Part shown: positions 24,156-36,479 of the stretch, piece after piece
Layout of the letters: every line of letters starts with the position of its first letter
Position numbering within the stretch: position 1 is the stretch's first letter
Assembly (NCBI GenBank): GCA_009731375.1
Contig: BJOX01000167.1
Coordinates: 202,843 to 266,842 of the forward strand
Source of the DNA: Paulinella micropora
Lineage: Eukaryota; Cercozoa; Imbricatea; Euglyphida
Length of the DNA stretch: 64,000 bases
Direction: 5' to 3'
Notes under the pieces: model-generated
The model's input: the letters and a program-made list of their open reading frames with translations, nothing else
The model's database searches: none
What the model was told of the DNA's origin: nothing
Program-made: the position numbers and the translations under genes

Positions 24156-24539
24156 CTGCGGCGGCGGAGGGGATCGCGCGCATTGGGGACAGTCTTCCAC
24201 GTTGGGACTTTCTACAACGAGGACTTTTGGATAGGACTCTTGGTAGGTTCCCAATAGCAAGGGGATAGATATTAGTACTATAATTAATATTAGGTACTAG
24301 ATTGCCTAACTCCATATGTTGTGGAGACGTAAGCTAGCACCTCTGCTTTCTTTTAATCATATATCATGCACTGTTGTGCATATCGCGCTTTAGTTGATAT
24401 AGTGTAGCTATTGCCGAATTCCACAGGAGACGTAGGATAGCTCACTTTGCGCTTTGCTTATTTACCTATCTAGTTGTTAGCAATAGTTGCACATTGTGTT
24501 GTGGACACTGACTCGTAAGGGATTCTAATTAAGGGGGAG
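24156..24539. promoter_or_regulatory. Copia 3' untranslated region with polypurine tract
   Basis: AT-rich sequence without ORFs. It ends with AAGGGGGAGC at about 24530-24539, a purine tract directly before the 3' LTR that would prime plus-strand DNA synthesis. Confidence 0.6.
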
Positions 24540-24782
24540 CATTGGACAATTAATTAGACCCTTCCTCCTCAGTTATGTCCGTATTGCTATTTAATACGTT
24601 AGCAGTAATCGCCACGGTTAGTAGTATTATTAGTTATTAATAGTCAATCAAGTTAGAGGCGTGACTTTTTCTGGTACTGGTGGCACCAGCTTTTTACCAT
24701 TACTCTTATTACCCATATCAGGCAGTTTCGTAGGTCAATTTTCTAGAGCTACATCTTTTGTGCGTCGGCAGTTGGACTGGCG
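24540..24782 (+). repeat. 3' LTR of Copia element
   Basis: Matches 15864-16104 (see there). The downstream flank contains a related gag fragment, so this repeat may also have served as 5' LTR of a second element. Confidence 0.75.
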
Positions 24783-24889
24783 GGAATTGTTCAGTACTGT
24801 TGAATTTCTGTTCTGTGGAAGTCGCAAGCGGGTAGGAGGGGGACGCCCCGAGTGCCTGTTTATCTTCAGAAGCAGTTACGAAGGTTTTT

Positions 24890-26010
24890 CCCGTTGGAGG
24901 AAAGATAGGGCCGGGTTGAGAGAGGAGGAGGAAGATGAGTTAAACTCAGAGTCAGAGTCAGACAAGGAAAACCTTACCTCTTATTTTACTGAGACAGAAA
25001 GGCAGCCTACTTTAGGGGGAGATAGTGGTAAGAGGGGGAGATAGTGGTAAGAGGGACCAAAAGAGAGGAGAAGAGCAGGTGGAGGAGAGGGGGAGAGGGA
25101 GCAGTCAGCCTTCACCTACTTATTAATATTCCACACAAGCAACGACAACAATCAGGACGAAGAGCAAGGAGCAAGTAGAGGAAAAAGAGAAGGAAGACAG
25201 AATGATAGTCGCATATGAGGAGAGTTTGGAGCATGAGATGGAAAGGAAGAGAGAGGAAGCTTTTTCGTTTGTCACGGTTTGATAAGCTAGTAGGTAATTT
25301 CTTAGCCAAGAGGAGTGTGGCAGATTTGGTGAGAGACACCTCACCAGACTTTGGTCAGAACTTGCACATTGTGTGGGCAAGACTAACCAAAAGGTTTGGT
25401 AAGGTGAGTGAGGAGGATGTGCAAGATAAGATAAATACGATGAATGCATGGACGTTTGATGAGGGATGTGATTATGCTCCGCAGTTTGATGCGTTTATTG
25501 CGTTAGATGAAGAGCTAAAGGCAGTATGCCATAAAACACCCAAGAGAACAATGCCTTACAAAACCCTGAGTATGCGTCAGAGGGGGTGAGAAAGGATTGG
25601 GGAGGATGGATGAGCACGCTGAAGATGAATAAGAAGCAGCATGCATGGCTTTTGAGGAGGGAGGAGCTGGAAGAAAAAGCGTTAAAAATAGACAGAAACA
25701 AAGAAAGAGAGAAGATGATGAAGAAAGAAAAAGCACACGCAGGAAAAGATGCAAACAAAAGAGAGGAACGGCAGAGATGCATCTGTTTTTGGTTTCACAA
25801 AGAGAGTGGATGCAAGTGGGGGGATGAGTGTCGTTTTGATCATACAGAGGGGTCAGTCGCGTAGTGTGTCTGGGGTGTACTACAATGTTTGAACAGTCAG
25901 GCAGCTGTGATAGATCTAACTGTAGGTATAAACACGCCACCACTAACAAAAAAGGGGGAGGGAAAGGAACAGGAACTAGAAAGAAGACTTTGAAGAAAGG
26001 ATACATGAAA
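24890..26010 (+). pseudogene. gag: diverged second Copia gag fragment with CCCH fingers
   Basis: 25215-25589 reads LVRDTSPDFGQNLHIVWARL and DVQDKINTMNAWTF, aligning with LVRDLADPERLTFGQN and DVQDKVKELNDFLF of the first Gag. After a frame change near 25565, 25586-25864 has a Lys/Glu-rich helix and a C-x8-C-x5-C-x3-H finger (CFWFHKESGCKWGDECRFDH). In another frame at about 25877-25938 a further C-x9-C-x4-C-x3-H finger occurs. No protease, integrase or RT follows, so the element is truncated. Confidence 0.65.
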
Positions 26011-26016
26011 TGTTTC

Positions 26017-26118
26017 TTATCACTGTTTTTCTTATAGTGGGGATTTCTTGAAGATATGTATATGACTCGGACTTATCACTGTTTTTCTTATAGTGGTGAC
26101 TTCTTGAAGATATGCATA
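26017..26118. repeat. tandem direct repeat of about 54 bp
   Basis: Two copies of TATCACTGTTTTTCTTATAG followed by TGG.GA.TTCTTGAAGATATG. Each contains a small palindrome (CACTG...TAGTG). Confidence 0.8.
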
Positions 26119-26799
26119 AAATGATTAATTTTTAAAAACAGTAAGAACACGTATATTTTAATTCAGACGCCTATCTGCGCCCCGATTTCACAAACTTTAT
26201 TTGCAAGCTAACTATATATGCACAGAAATGCGTACTTTCCTGAACGATGTCATTAAAGTAGACCCCACACCCCCTTGAACGAAGGTCCTTGTCTGCGATC
26301 AGTTGCACAGGAAACGCACCAAGGCTCACAACCAGTTGGACAAAAACCTACGCAATTGCTTCCCGTCTTAAACCGCGCTGGAGGTACCTTGAGAGCTGTT
26401 CCGAGTGCACTGGCACCTGCATCTCCGATAGAGTTGTCTGTCAGATATAAAAAAATTGAAACTTTACCTAGTCTGTAGTGGTAAAAATAAAAACTATTTG
26501 GGACGTGTGATCACATAGTGTGTTTCTTCTAATGTATTTTTTGTATTTCTGTAGTAGTAAGACTGTAGTACTAGCTATAGACGGGCGATCCCCTGTCATA
26601 TTCTCGTTACAAAAAGATAAAGTCCAGTGCAGACAAATTTTTTTCCAAGTTACTGTCACTGCGAACTTCACGGGCAGTGGCTTGTTATTTTTGGACCCGC
26701 TTTGCGAGCAAATAGGCTCCCACCATAGCATGTCAATTCTATGTTTTTCACGTGTATAGGTTAATCACACGTAGTAACGTTGACTGGCCTAAACCTGAA
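26119..26799. other. intergenic sequence, no gene recognised
   Basis: About 680 bp of unique AT-rich DNA. ORFs of 60-87 codons on both strands show no family resemblance. Confidence 0.4.
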
Positions 26800-26936
<137 letters not shown>

Positions 26937-27195
26937 GTGATAACCCAGTGGTCAAGTTCTACCATCTGGGCCCTGTCGCCAGTTTGATTCCCGTCGGTGC
27001 CACCAGTATTTTCATTGAACATACCGATCCGTCTGGACCAGTATTTTCATTGAACATACCGGCCCGTCTGGAAGTGTTGGAACTGCCCTTGCGGGGGTGT
27101 CATTAGAGCTTATCGTCAATTCTTCGTACTCCCCTCACGGGTGAGACGATGGAGGCGCATGTGCAGAAATGCATCAGCCATTGACAGAGAAGCAC

Positions 27196-27283
<88 letters not shown>
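26937..27283 (+). mobile_element. tRNA-derived SINE, copy 1, with (TTA)n tail
   Basis: Begins TGATAACCCAGTGGTCAAG (A-box region) and has CCAGTTTGATTCCCGTCGG (B-box region). A 180-bp tRNA-unrelated body follows (CCGTCTGG, TTGCGGGGGTGTCA, CTTCGTACTCCCCTC, TGTGCAGAAATGCAT), then a TTA tail from 27195. It lines up along its length with the copy at 27284. The 5' acceptor-stem part is missing, so it is slightly truncated. Confidence 0.75.
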
Positions 27284-27521
27284 GGCACCGCGATAGCCCA
27301 GTGGTTAAGGTCTACCATCTGGGACCTACCGCCAGTTCGATTCCCGTCGGTGCCAGTATTTTCAAAGGATATTTTCTTTGAAAGTATTGGTCTGTCTGGA
27401 AGGCTTGGAGCTGCCTTGCGGGGGTGTCAGTGGAGCCTTCGTCAAATCTTCGTACTCCCCTCGCGGCTGAGATGATGGAGGCACATGTGCAGAAATGCAT
27501 TCGCCATGGACTGAAAAGCAC

Positions 27522-27594
<73 letters not shown>
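27284..27594 (+). mobile_element. tRNA-derived SINE, copy 2, with (TTA)n tail
   Basis: The first 71 nt resemble a tRNA: GGCACCG at the 5' end pairs with CGGTGCC at 27348-27354, TAGCCCAGTGG is a good A box and AGTTCGATTCCC a good B box. The T stem is mismatched, so this is not a working tRNA. The body and TTA tail (27521-27594) match copy 1. Pol III transcription from the internal promoter is expected for such elements; the partner LINE supplying RT is unknown. Confidence 0.8.
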
Positions 27595-27595
<1 letters not shown>

Positions 27596-27767
27596 GGGAG
27601 TACATAGGCCATTGGTCCTTTCAATGGGCTGATTGGTATAAAGCTCCTAGAGTAATGTTCTATGCCGTCACTTCCTTTATTCCACCGATTGGTGTGGAGA
27701 CTTTCCTTATGGAATGGAGGACTGGATGCACATGGCCTTTTGGCTCAGCAATTGGCAAGAGATACAC

Positions 27768-27825
<58 letters not shown>

Positions 27826-27858
27826 GTTATTGTTATCATTATTATTGTTATTGTTGTT

Positions 27859-27860
<2 letters not shown>
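27596..27860 (+). mobile_element. second copy of the 173-bp TTA-tailed repeat
   Basis: 27596-27768 is nearly identical to 10493-10666 (a few substitutions and one indel) and runs into TTA repeat. It sits head-to-tail behind the two SINEs, so three TTA-tailed units form one cluster. TTTA and TTG variants follow to about 27912. Confidence 0.75.
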
Positions 27861-27894
<34 letters not shown>

Positions 27895-27918
27895 TTTGCT
27901 TACTTATTTATTACGTAG

Positions 27919-28366
27919 GTGAACAACACTGTGCAGACCCTCAAGCTCGATGGCAACAAAATCGGACCCGATGGCGCGAAAGCTATCGGCAAGGCGTTCG
28001 AGGTACCTTAAGCATATTTGCGATCGCAGCAGCACCTTCAGGGCCAATATCGTTCTTTGACATGTTCAACGTTTACAGTTCGCATTCCTTATTTTCCTGT
28101 CAAACAAATTTGTCACTCTCGTTTATGCTACCGCAGCGCGGTAGCATAAACGACAAAATATGTGTCTGTGTGCAGGAAAACAAAACATTGCAGACATTTT
28201 CTTTTTCTATAGAAAAACCGGGCGGCCCGATTCTTTCAAAGTGAAATTCATACTGAAAAAAGGTTGTGTTTCCGCAAAAAACACAGGCAGGCCAGTCCAA
28301 AATGTTCTTCTCGTGATCTTTCAGGCCGGCACCGCCGCTAAAAAAGTGGTTAGGTCCTTGAAGTGA
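27919..28366 (+). CDS. 3' end of a leucine-rich-repeat protein gene (two exons)
   Basis: Exon 27919-28002 is exactly 84 nt (28 codons), between ACGTAG and GTACCT, and encodes one ribonuclease-inhibitor-type LRR: NNTVQTLKLDGNKIGPDGAK then AIGKAFE. Phase 0 joins it to a terminal exon 28325-28366 (acceptor TCTTTCAG), AGTAAKKVVRSLK and TGA. One exon per 28-residue LRR is the usual build of NLR/RNI-type genes, so more LRR exons should lie upstream. None was found before the SINE cluster, which may occupy the intron. Such proteins act as interaction scaffolds; the partner is unknown. Confidence 0.65.
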
Positions 28367-28840
28367 TGACGGACTCACTTGGCTACGATATACTTTTAGA
28401 AACGAGAATATGACAGAGTACAGTGGATCGCCCTTCTATACTAGCTATAGCTAGTCTAGCTAGTATAGAATTAGCCTATCAGCTAGATTAGAAAAAAACA
28501 CACAAGGGAATCGCCAGTCCTAAAGAGTTTTTTATTTTTACCACTACAGACTCTAGAGACTAGGGAAAGTTTCAAAAACTTTTTTCCATAACAGTGCGGC
28601 CTGTTTTTTCCAAGTGGAATTCATATTGAAAAAAAGTTGAGTTTCAGCAAAAAGAACAGGCCGGCCCGCCTCAAAAAGTTGTGTTTTCCGAAAAAAGACA
28701 GGCAGGCCAGTCTAAAATATTTTCCCTTGATCTTTCAGGCCGGCCCCGCCGCTAAAAGATTGGTTAGGTTTCAGTGAAAGTGACCAGACTGACACACTTG
28801 CATACGATATACTTTTAGAAACGATATATTTAAGCGCGCT
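28235..28840 (+). repeat. diverged tandem duplication covering the LRR gene's last exon
   Basis: About 28235-28410 and 28615-28830 share AATTCATA.TGAAAAAA, CAGGCAGGCCAGTC.AAAAT, GATCTTTCAG and CGATATACTTTTAGAAACGA in the same order. The second copy keeps an acceptor and a terminal-exon reading (28739-28777, AGPAAKRLVRFQ then TGA), so it could be an alternative last exon. Confidence 0.7.
28739..28777 (+). pseudogene. duplicated terminal exon of the LRR gene
   Basis: GATCTTTCAG precedes 13 codons ending in TGA that parallel the exon at 28325-28366 (AGPAAKRLV versus AGTAAKKVV). Whether it is used cannot be told from sequence. Confidence 0.45.
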
Positions 28841-30201
28841 TTGCTGCGCTGTGCGTACCTGTATTTGCGTATGCGTACCTGTATTTACGTATGCGCGCAT
28901 GCGTACCTGTCGCATTTAATCAAAAACACCACACGGGAGTAGTGGGGGAGGCTGGGGGGGGGGGGGGGGGGGGGGNNNNNNNNNNAATATTAATACGTCG
29001 CTCAATATATAAACAGGCCTGTCCCTTTTTGTCAGATACGTCGCTCAAGCTGTAAACAGGCCGGTTCCTTTTTTGAAAATTTCAGCCCACCAGTCAGAAA
29101 TTTTAGCCCACAATTCACACCCCCAAACTCACCCAAACCGAAACACACCATATTGGAGTGGTGGAGGGGGGGCGCCAACATATACTGTGCTGGGAAACAA
29201 CCATATAATGTGGCATAGCAATCATGGTGAAACGCATAGATGGCTATGATAGATGGTTGCAGGGTGAATGCCACTGATGCATGCATGGTGGATACATGGT
29301 GTGATGCATGCATGCATGGAGGACAATCCCCTAGGCCTTGCTAGCTTTACACTTGACAGTGGAAAAAAAATCACACGGGAGTGGTGGGGGGGGGGGGGGG
29401 GGGGGGGCTGTTGCAAGAATATGAAATATTAATACGTCGCTCAATATATAAACAGGCCTGTCCCTTTTTGTCAGATACGTCGCTCAAGCTGTAAACAGGC
29501 CGGTCCCTTTTTTGAAAATTTCATCCCACCAGTCAGAAATTTTAGCCTACCATTCACACCCCCAAACTCACCCAAACCGAAACCCACCACACGGGAGTGG
29601 TGGAGGGGGACGCCAACATATACTATGCTGGGAAACAACCATATAATGTGGCATGGCAATCATGGTGAAACGCATAGATTGCTATGATAGATGGTGATGG
29701 GTGAATGCCACTGATGCATGCATGGTCGATACATGGTGTGATGCATGCATGCATGGAGGACAATCCCCTAGGGCTTGCTAGCTTTACACTTGACAGTGGA
29801 CACGAGATATTTAAGCGCGTTTTGCTGCGCTGTGCGTACCTGTATTTAATTATGTGCGTACCTGTACGCAGTGCCAGCCGCGCAGTACCCCAGTGCCAGC
29901 CGCGCAGTACCCCAGTGCCCAAAAGTTTTGTCAGATACGTCGCTCAAGCTGTAAACAGGCCGGTCCCTTTTTTGAAAATTTTAGCCTACCAGTCAGAAAT
30001 GTTAGCACACCGGTCAGAAATATAGATCACCAAGAAAAAAACCATATAATGTGGTGGGGGAGTATTTGGGAGAGGCAGCCCTACGCAAATTTTGGTGTTT
30101 TATGCCACTTTCCCGTAGTAACCTGTGCAACTGCGCAAATTTTTGAATGACTGCAATAGCCTTCAAAAATACTGTTTTTCCCGTCTACTAGCCGTAGGAG
30201 G
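28841..30201. repeat. tandem duplication of about 440 bp, two and a half copies, no gene
   Basis: Landmarks recur in order: AATACGTCGCTCAATATATA at about 28991 and 29431; TACGTCGCTCAAGCTGTAAA at about 29037, 29477 and 29937; GGACAATCCCCTAGG at about 29321 and 29759; TTAAGCGCG.TTTGCTGCGC at about 28829 and 29811. Two runs of G (28954-28975 and 29389-29407) lie in equivalent places, one next to an N gap. ORFs here are short and unrecognised. Confidence 0.75.
28976..28985. other. assembly gap (10 N) after a G homopolymer
   Basis: Ten N preceded by about 22 G. Similar 10-N gaps lie at 37293-37302, 43608-43617, 46704-46713, 47097-47106 and 61966-61975. Confidence 0.99.
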
Positions 30202-30357
30202 AAAGACCCTACACGTCTTGAAAGTCTTTTGAATAAAAAAGTAAATTATAACTTCAAAATTACCTGCAAAGTTTTTAAAAGACCCTACACGTCTTGAAAG
30301 TTTTTTGAATAAAAAAGTAAATTATAACTTCAAAATTACCTGCAAAGTTTTTGAAAG
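30202..30357. repeat. tandem repeat of a 78-bp unit, two copies
   Basis: Both units contain AAAGACCCTACACGTCTTGA, then AATAAAAAAGTAAATTATAA and ACCTGCAAAGTTTTT, with a few differences. Non-coding, directly upstream of the OTU exon. Confidence 0.9.
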
Positions 30358-30540
30358 TGTTGGAACCAACAACTACCACTTTGGGATGGATGGCGCGTCA
30401 ACTACCACTTTTTGAATTAAAACTACTTTCAAATTTGACTACTTTGACAGTTTGACGACTGTAAATTTGGCTTAGAAATCAGTTCTCTACTGAATTCAAA
30501 AGCCTACTGTCACTACTCTGATCCGTTCAGCACTGGTTCC

Positions 30541-32280
<1,740 letters not shown>

Positions 32281-32369
32281 GTAGCTTCCTTTTTCTTTAA
32301 ACGTTGTTATGTGTGGTTGGAAACAAGGAGAAAAGCTGAATGTACGTGTATGTTTTGCCTTTGTTATAG

Positions 32370-33877
32370 CTGCCTGCGCCGCTGCCGCACTTCAGGCCCC
32401 GAGGCATGCTGAGACCCAAGGCAGTCGCAAACGTCCCTCGCATTGGGACGTATGCAATGCGACTATTATTCCCACCGAGGCCGATAACGCAAACGCCGTT
32501 ACCGCCCCCGCGGATGCCTCGCTGATATTCCCGTGCGTCAACGCTTCCGCCCGTGCTCCAGAGCGTGCTGTGGCAGCCACTGAGGTAAACACCGAAATAG
32601 ATACATACATACATACATACATAACAGATATAACATACATACATACATACATACATACATACATACAACATACATACATACCTACATGCACGCTCGGTGT
32701 TGTATGCAGGACGGCCCAATCAACCCAGTGGTGAGGGACATACATACATACATACATACATACATACATACATACATAACATAACATACATAACATACAT
32801 ACATAACATAACATACATAACATACATACATACCTACATGCATGCTCGGTATTGTATGTAGGACGGATCAATCAACCCCGTCGCGCGGCCTGCTGCTGCA
32901 GCAGTTGCGTTGGACGCTGCGTGCTCTGAAGCGGGGCGGTAGCGGCGTTCACATCGGCCGCGGTGGGAGCAGCAGTGGAATACAGTCTCGACAGTCAACC
33001 TCCTTGCCGACCTCCACCACAACAGACCAAGGCCTGGCGCTTGAAACGGAATTTTGCGTCTGCTATAGACGCAAAAGATGTTGAGGCCCTTTGCTCCCCG
33101 GGAACCTGGACCGTAGGGGACATCATAGAGTGGTTCATGTCCACTGTGGAAGAAGAAGGCAGAGAGAAAAGAAGCCTACTGATAGGCCCTGGCCAGGCCT
33201 ACCAAATTGCCGATGGCCATGCTAATGCAGCAGAAGGACTGCAGCGATCTGTGGGAAATGCGGAGTCTTATGATCATGTACTGGCTCCGTTATGGATAGC
33301 CCAGTCACACTGGGCTTGTCTCATTTTGACAACCTCCCTGCAGCACGAAGGCCCAGGAGACCAGCACGGACTTCTTCCCCTGCTGCACTCTCGTGCGACA
33401 CGGAAACTACCCCTCATTATGGTACTGGACTCAAAGCCATGTTACACCGCTGCGCAAGGCTTCAAGACAGCCGAAGTGACAGCGCGCTGGATAGCTGCTC
33501 TGAGACAAGTGGACTTTTTAGACGCTGGGGAAACACATATTGGATATGTGGACATACCCGTTCCAGGACAAACTGATTCCGATTGCGGAATCCATACAAT
33601 GATGCATATTCAAAGGTTTGTGCGAAACCCGACAAGTTTTTTGGGACATGAAAGTGGGTCAATGACAACCTGGGAGCGCTTGCATCCTCGCACGATCGAG
33701 GAAGACATATTAAGAGGCAGGAACCACCTGCACGAGAAGTTGACTGGCGTCCACTTTCAAGAGCACGCGGCCGAGTCGCCTACCACTTCCAGTGCGGAGA
33801 GCGGCACCGAGCCGCAAACCGAGCTCGACATCACTGGAAGTGATTGCGACTCGGAAGCGGAACCCGACCAGCACATG
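32370..33877 (+). CDS. Ulp1/C48-type cysteine protease domain of the same gene
   Basis: Exon 32370-32584 continues the OTU exons in phase (Ala-rich). A 21-nt microexon 32710-32730 (DGPINPV) follows, then exon 32862-33877, which opens with the near-copy DGSINPV. From codon 32963 the frame carries the catalytic set of a SUMO/NEDD8-type (C48) protease: His in QSHWACL (33308), Asp in MVLDSKP (33428), Gln and Cys in PGQTDSDCGI (Cys at 33584), in the correct order and spacing. An apparent one-base slip in the G run 32933-32936 separates the two halves of the exon, giving a stop at 32940; this is a sequencing error or a mutation. The introns on both sides of the microexon are themselves duplicates containing ACAT repeats. 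Confidence 0.75.
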
Positions 33878-34618
33878 GTATATCTATATCTATATCTATA
33901 TTTATATCTATATCTATATCTATCTATCTATAAAGGCGGTAGCGGAGCAAGCCTTAGCAGTTGCGCATGCTGCTACTACTCCACAGCCTCCCAGTACGGA
34001 GAGCGGCACCGAGCCGCAAACCAAGCTCGACATCACTGAAAGTGATTGCGACTCGGAAGCGGAACCCGACCAGCACATGGTATATCTATATCTATATCTA
34101 TATCTATATCTATATCTATATCTATATCTATATCTATATCTATATTTATATCTATATCTATCTATAGGCGGCAGCGGAGCAAGCCTTAGCAGTTGCGCAT
34201 GCTGCTACTACTCCACAGCCTCCCAGTACGGAGAGCGGCACCGAGCCGCAAACCAAGCTCGACATCACTGGAAGTGATTGCGACTCGGAAGCGAAACCCG
34301 ACCATGGTATATCTACATCTATATCTATATCTATATCTATATCTATATCTATATCTATATCTATATCTATATCTATATCTATATCTATATCTATATCTAT
34401 ATCTATATCTATATCTATATCTATATCTATATCTATATCTATATCTATATCTATATCTATATCTATCTATAAAGGCGGCAGCGGAGCAAGCCTTAGCAGT
34501 TGCGCATGCTGCTACTACTCCACAGCCTCCCAGTACGGAGAGCGGCACCGAGCCGCAAACCAAGCTCGACATCACTGGAAGTGATTGCGACTCGGAAGCG
34601 AAACCCGACCAGCACATG
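33878..34618 (+). CDS. three tandem copies of a 144-nt exon separated by (TATATC)n introns
   Basis: Exons 33936-34079, 34168-34306 and 34475-34618 are near-identical and resemble the end of the Ulp1 exon (SGTEPQT.LDITGSDCDSEA). Introns 33878-33935, 34080-34167 and 34307-34474 consist almost wholly of TATATC units, starting GTATAT and ending CTATAG or CTATAAAG. Exons 1 and 3 are 48 codons in phase 0, encoding an Ala-rich then acidic linker. The middle copy lacks 5 nt before its donor (CCGACCATGG instead of CCGACCAGCACATGG), so including it would shift the frame; it may be skipped or disabling. A TATC array (34654-34740) follows the last copy. Confidence 0.7.
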
Positions 34619-34653
34619 GTCGTTGAAGGTGCGCATGCTGCTACTGTGCGAGC

Positions 34654-34738
<85 letters not shown>

Positions 34739-34767
34739 ATCTATCGGGGCGTAGTGCCCTTTCTCAG

Positions 34768-35086
34768 CCCGCTACCCAGTCGCCGATGGGCGGCGGGATG
34801 GAATGGATGCCTATGACTTCGGATATGCAGAGCTGTACCTTGCCAGGCCGCTTATATCTGGCCTTTACTGATCAGGCAGGCTTAATGTATACTTGTAGTA
34901 CATCAAGCCTGCCTCCTCGAAACGCTCTCTGCCTTACCGTTTTCTCACGTTACTGGATTGTAAGACAGGGGGCAAAACATTACGCGAAAACATACATGTA
35001 TCTTACTCTTCTCTCTCTCTCTCTCGCTTGCTCTCTCTCTCGCTTGCTCTCTCTCGCTCTCTCTCGCTCTCGCTCTCGCTCTCGCG

Positions 35087-35132
<46 letters not shown>

Positions 35133-36409
35133 GATTCTAATTTTTCTATCTATCTAATCTATCTGTGTGAAATTTGTTGTGATTTCAGACACCGTGGGAT
35201 ACATGGAATACAGCTACCATGTGCATTCATTGCATCTGGAAGCCTGCGAGTTGGCAGAAAAACATGTTCAAGGTTATGTCCCGACGGCGCGGGACATTGA
35301 CAAGCTTTTGCAGATGCATCAACTGCACCTGGAATACATGATTCGGCACTGTCAAAAGGTAAGGTTGGATAGCATTATGCCCGGACAAACGTGGCTGTGC
35401 ATTGAGTGCCCAGGGGCCAGAAGAAATCTGTCCCTGTCCAGCTAAAAACAAGGAGCAGGCAGACTGCCGACTGTTTTGGGTACCTCCAGGTTCCCCAAGA
35501 AACCTTCCTGATGCTAGTACGGACAGCGGCACTGATATGGAGGGCGCAACCAAAGACAATGTCATGGAGACGACTTGCCATAACACCGATACCGACAGTG
35601 TTGCGGAAGAAAGTGAGGACACGGTCGACCGCAATCACCAGTCTCAACCGGCAGCTACGCCTACACCGAGCACAGCAGAAACCTTAGACGTTCAAGAAGT
35701 GCATGCTGCTACTGTGCAAGCACAGGATAAAGACATTAGGTGCAAGAGCCTGCTCCACAGATTTGCGCCAGCAAAGTCGCCATCACCACCACGTCTGCTG
35801 CTGCTGCTATTAGTGTCAGTTCAGCCAGACCTCGCAACCCGCACCCCAAGCCACAACGCAAAGCAACAAAGAATCGCTAAAAGTTGCAGATTTATAATGC
35901 AGAAGAAGACCCGAATGCCCAGGGCAAGTTGACTGGTCTGCACATGAAGACCATGGCATTAAATTCCGGCCGAGTCGGCCAGGTAGACGGGGAGGCCGGG
36001 AATATGCTCGACGGGAGCCATCAATCCAAAGTGCTCATATACTGGGGCCAGTATTTAAACAAAGGCGAACCCGGATACGACGAACTCCTGGCTAATCCAG
36101 GCGAGTTTACTATTAAATGTGGGAATACTCTTGTCACGCTCCTGGATAGACACAGGAAGTCCTTCGCCAAAGGCTTCATGCCGGACGATATGCCGCACAA
36201 TCTGCGGAATCTACCTTTAGCATCTTTGGCGGGTGGCTTGGTAGGTCACATGCCGGAGGGGCAAGCGAATGTTACCTTTCGCTTTAAGACCTTCCGAGGT
36301 GTCAGTGTCCTCATGGCGCAATTTCTTCACCTTCAATTACCAGAAGACGTTCTGGGTTCAGCACCCACGGAGGGAACAACCGCGCCCGTTACCTACCCAC
36401 ATGGACGAG
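34768..36409 (+). CDS. middle exons of the OTU-Ulp1 gene, function unknown
   Basis: Supported pieces: an exon from 34768 (after TTTCTCAG; MGGGMEWMPMTSDMQ), 35189-35358 (after GATTTCAG; a helical His/Leu-rich segment with HVHSLHLEACELAEKHV), a 55-nt intron, and an exon from 35414 (GPEEICPCPAKNKEQADC, then Ser/Thr/Asp-rich linker) in phase. A further exon from about 35897 to 36409 reads IYNAEEDPNAQGKL, GRVGQVDGEAGNML and YWGQYLNKGEPGYDELLANP. The junction between the last two is unresolved. HAATVQA near 35701 resembles HAATVRA near 34630. No known domain was recognised. Confidence 0.5.
34919..34998 (+). repeat. dispersed 80-bp repeat, blocks in order A-B
   Basis: Block A (GAAACGCTCTCTGCCTTACC, 34919-34938) followed by block B (TTTTCTCACGTTACTGGAT onward to CATACATG). 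Both occur again in reverse complement at 46448-46543, where their relative order is inverted. A 17-bp stem (GCAGGCTTAATGTA with its partner) lies just before it at about 34877-34912. Confidence 0.65.
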
Positions 36410-36479
36410 GTATTCTATTTACGCATTGTCGGAAAGTGTTACATATATATATTTTTGGTTTGCTGTGTCCTGTCTACAG

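Larger units (their letters stand above)
15864..24782 (+). mobile_element. degenerate Copia-type LTR retrotransposon
   Basis: Direct repeats of about 241 bp flank 8.4 kb holding, in order, Gag with zinc knuckles, an aspartic protease (FDSGAT), integrase, a reverse transcriptase with VHVDDM, and RNase H. Protease-integrase-RT-RNase H is the Copia (Pseudoviridae) order. A polypurine tract, AAGGGGGAGC, lies directly before the 3' repeat. At least one premature stop and several frame changes make this copy inactive. Gag is unusual in having CCCH fingers. Confidence 0.85.

Noticed and set aside
27284-27354. Functional tRNA gene
   Set aside because: Acceptor ends pair and A/B boxes are present, but the T stem is mismatched, there are extra bases between acceptor and D arm, and it continues into a repeated body with a TTA tail, so it is a SINE head.
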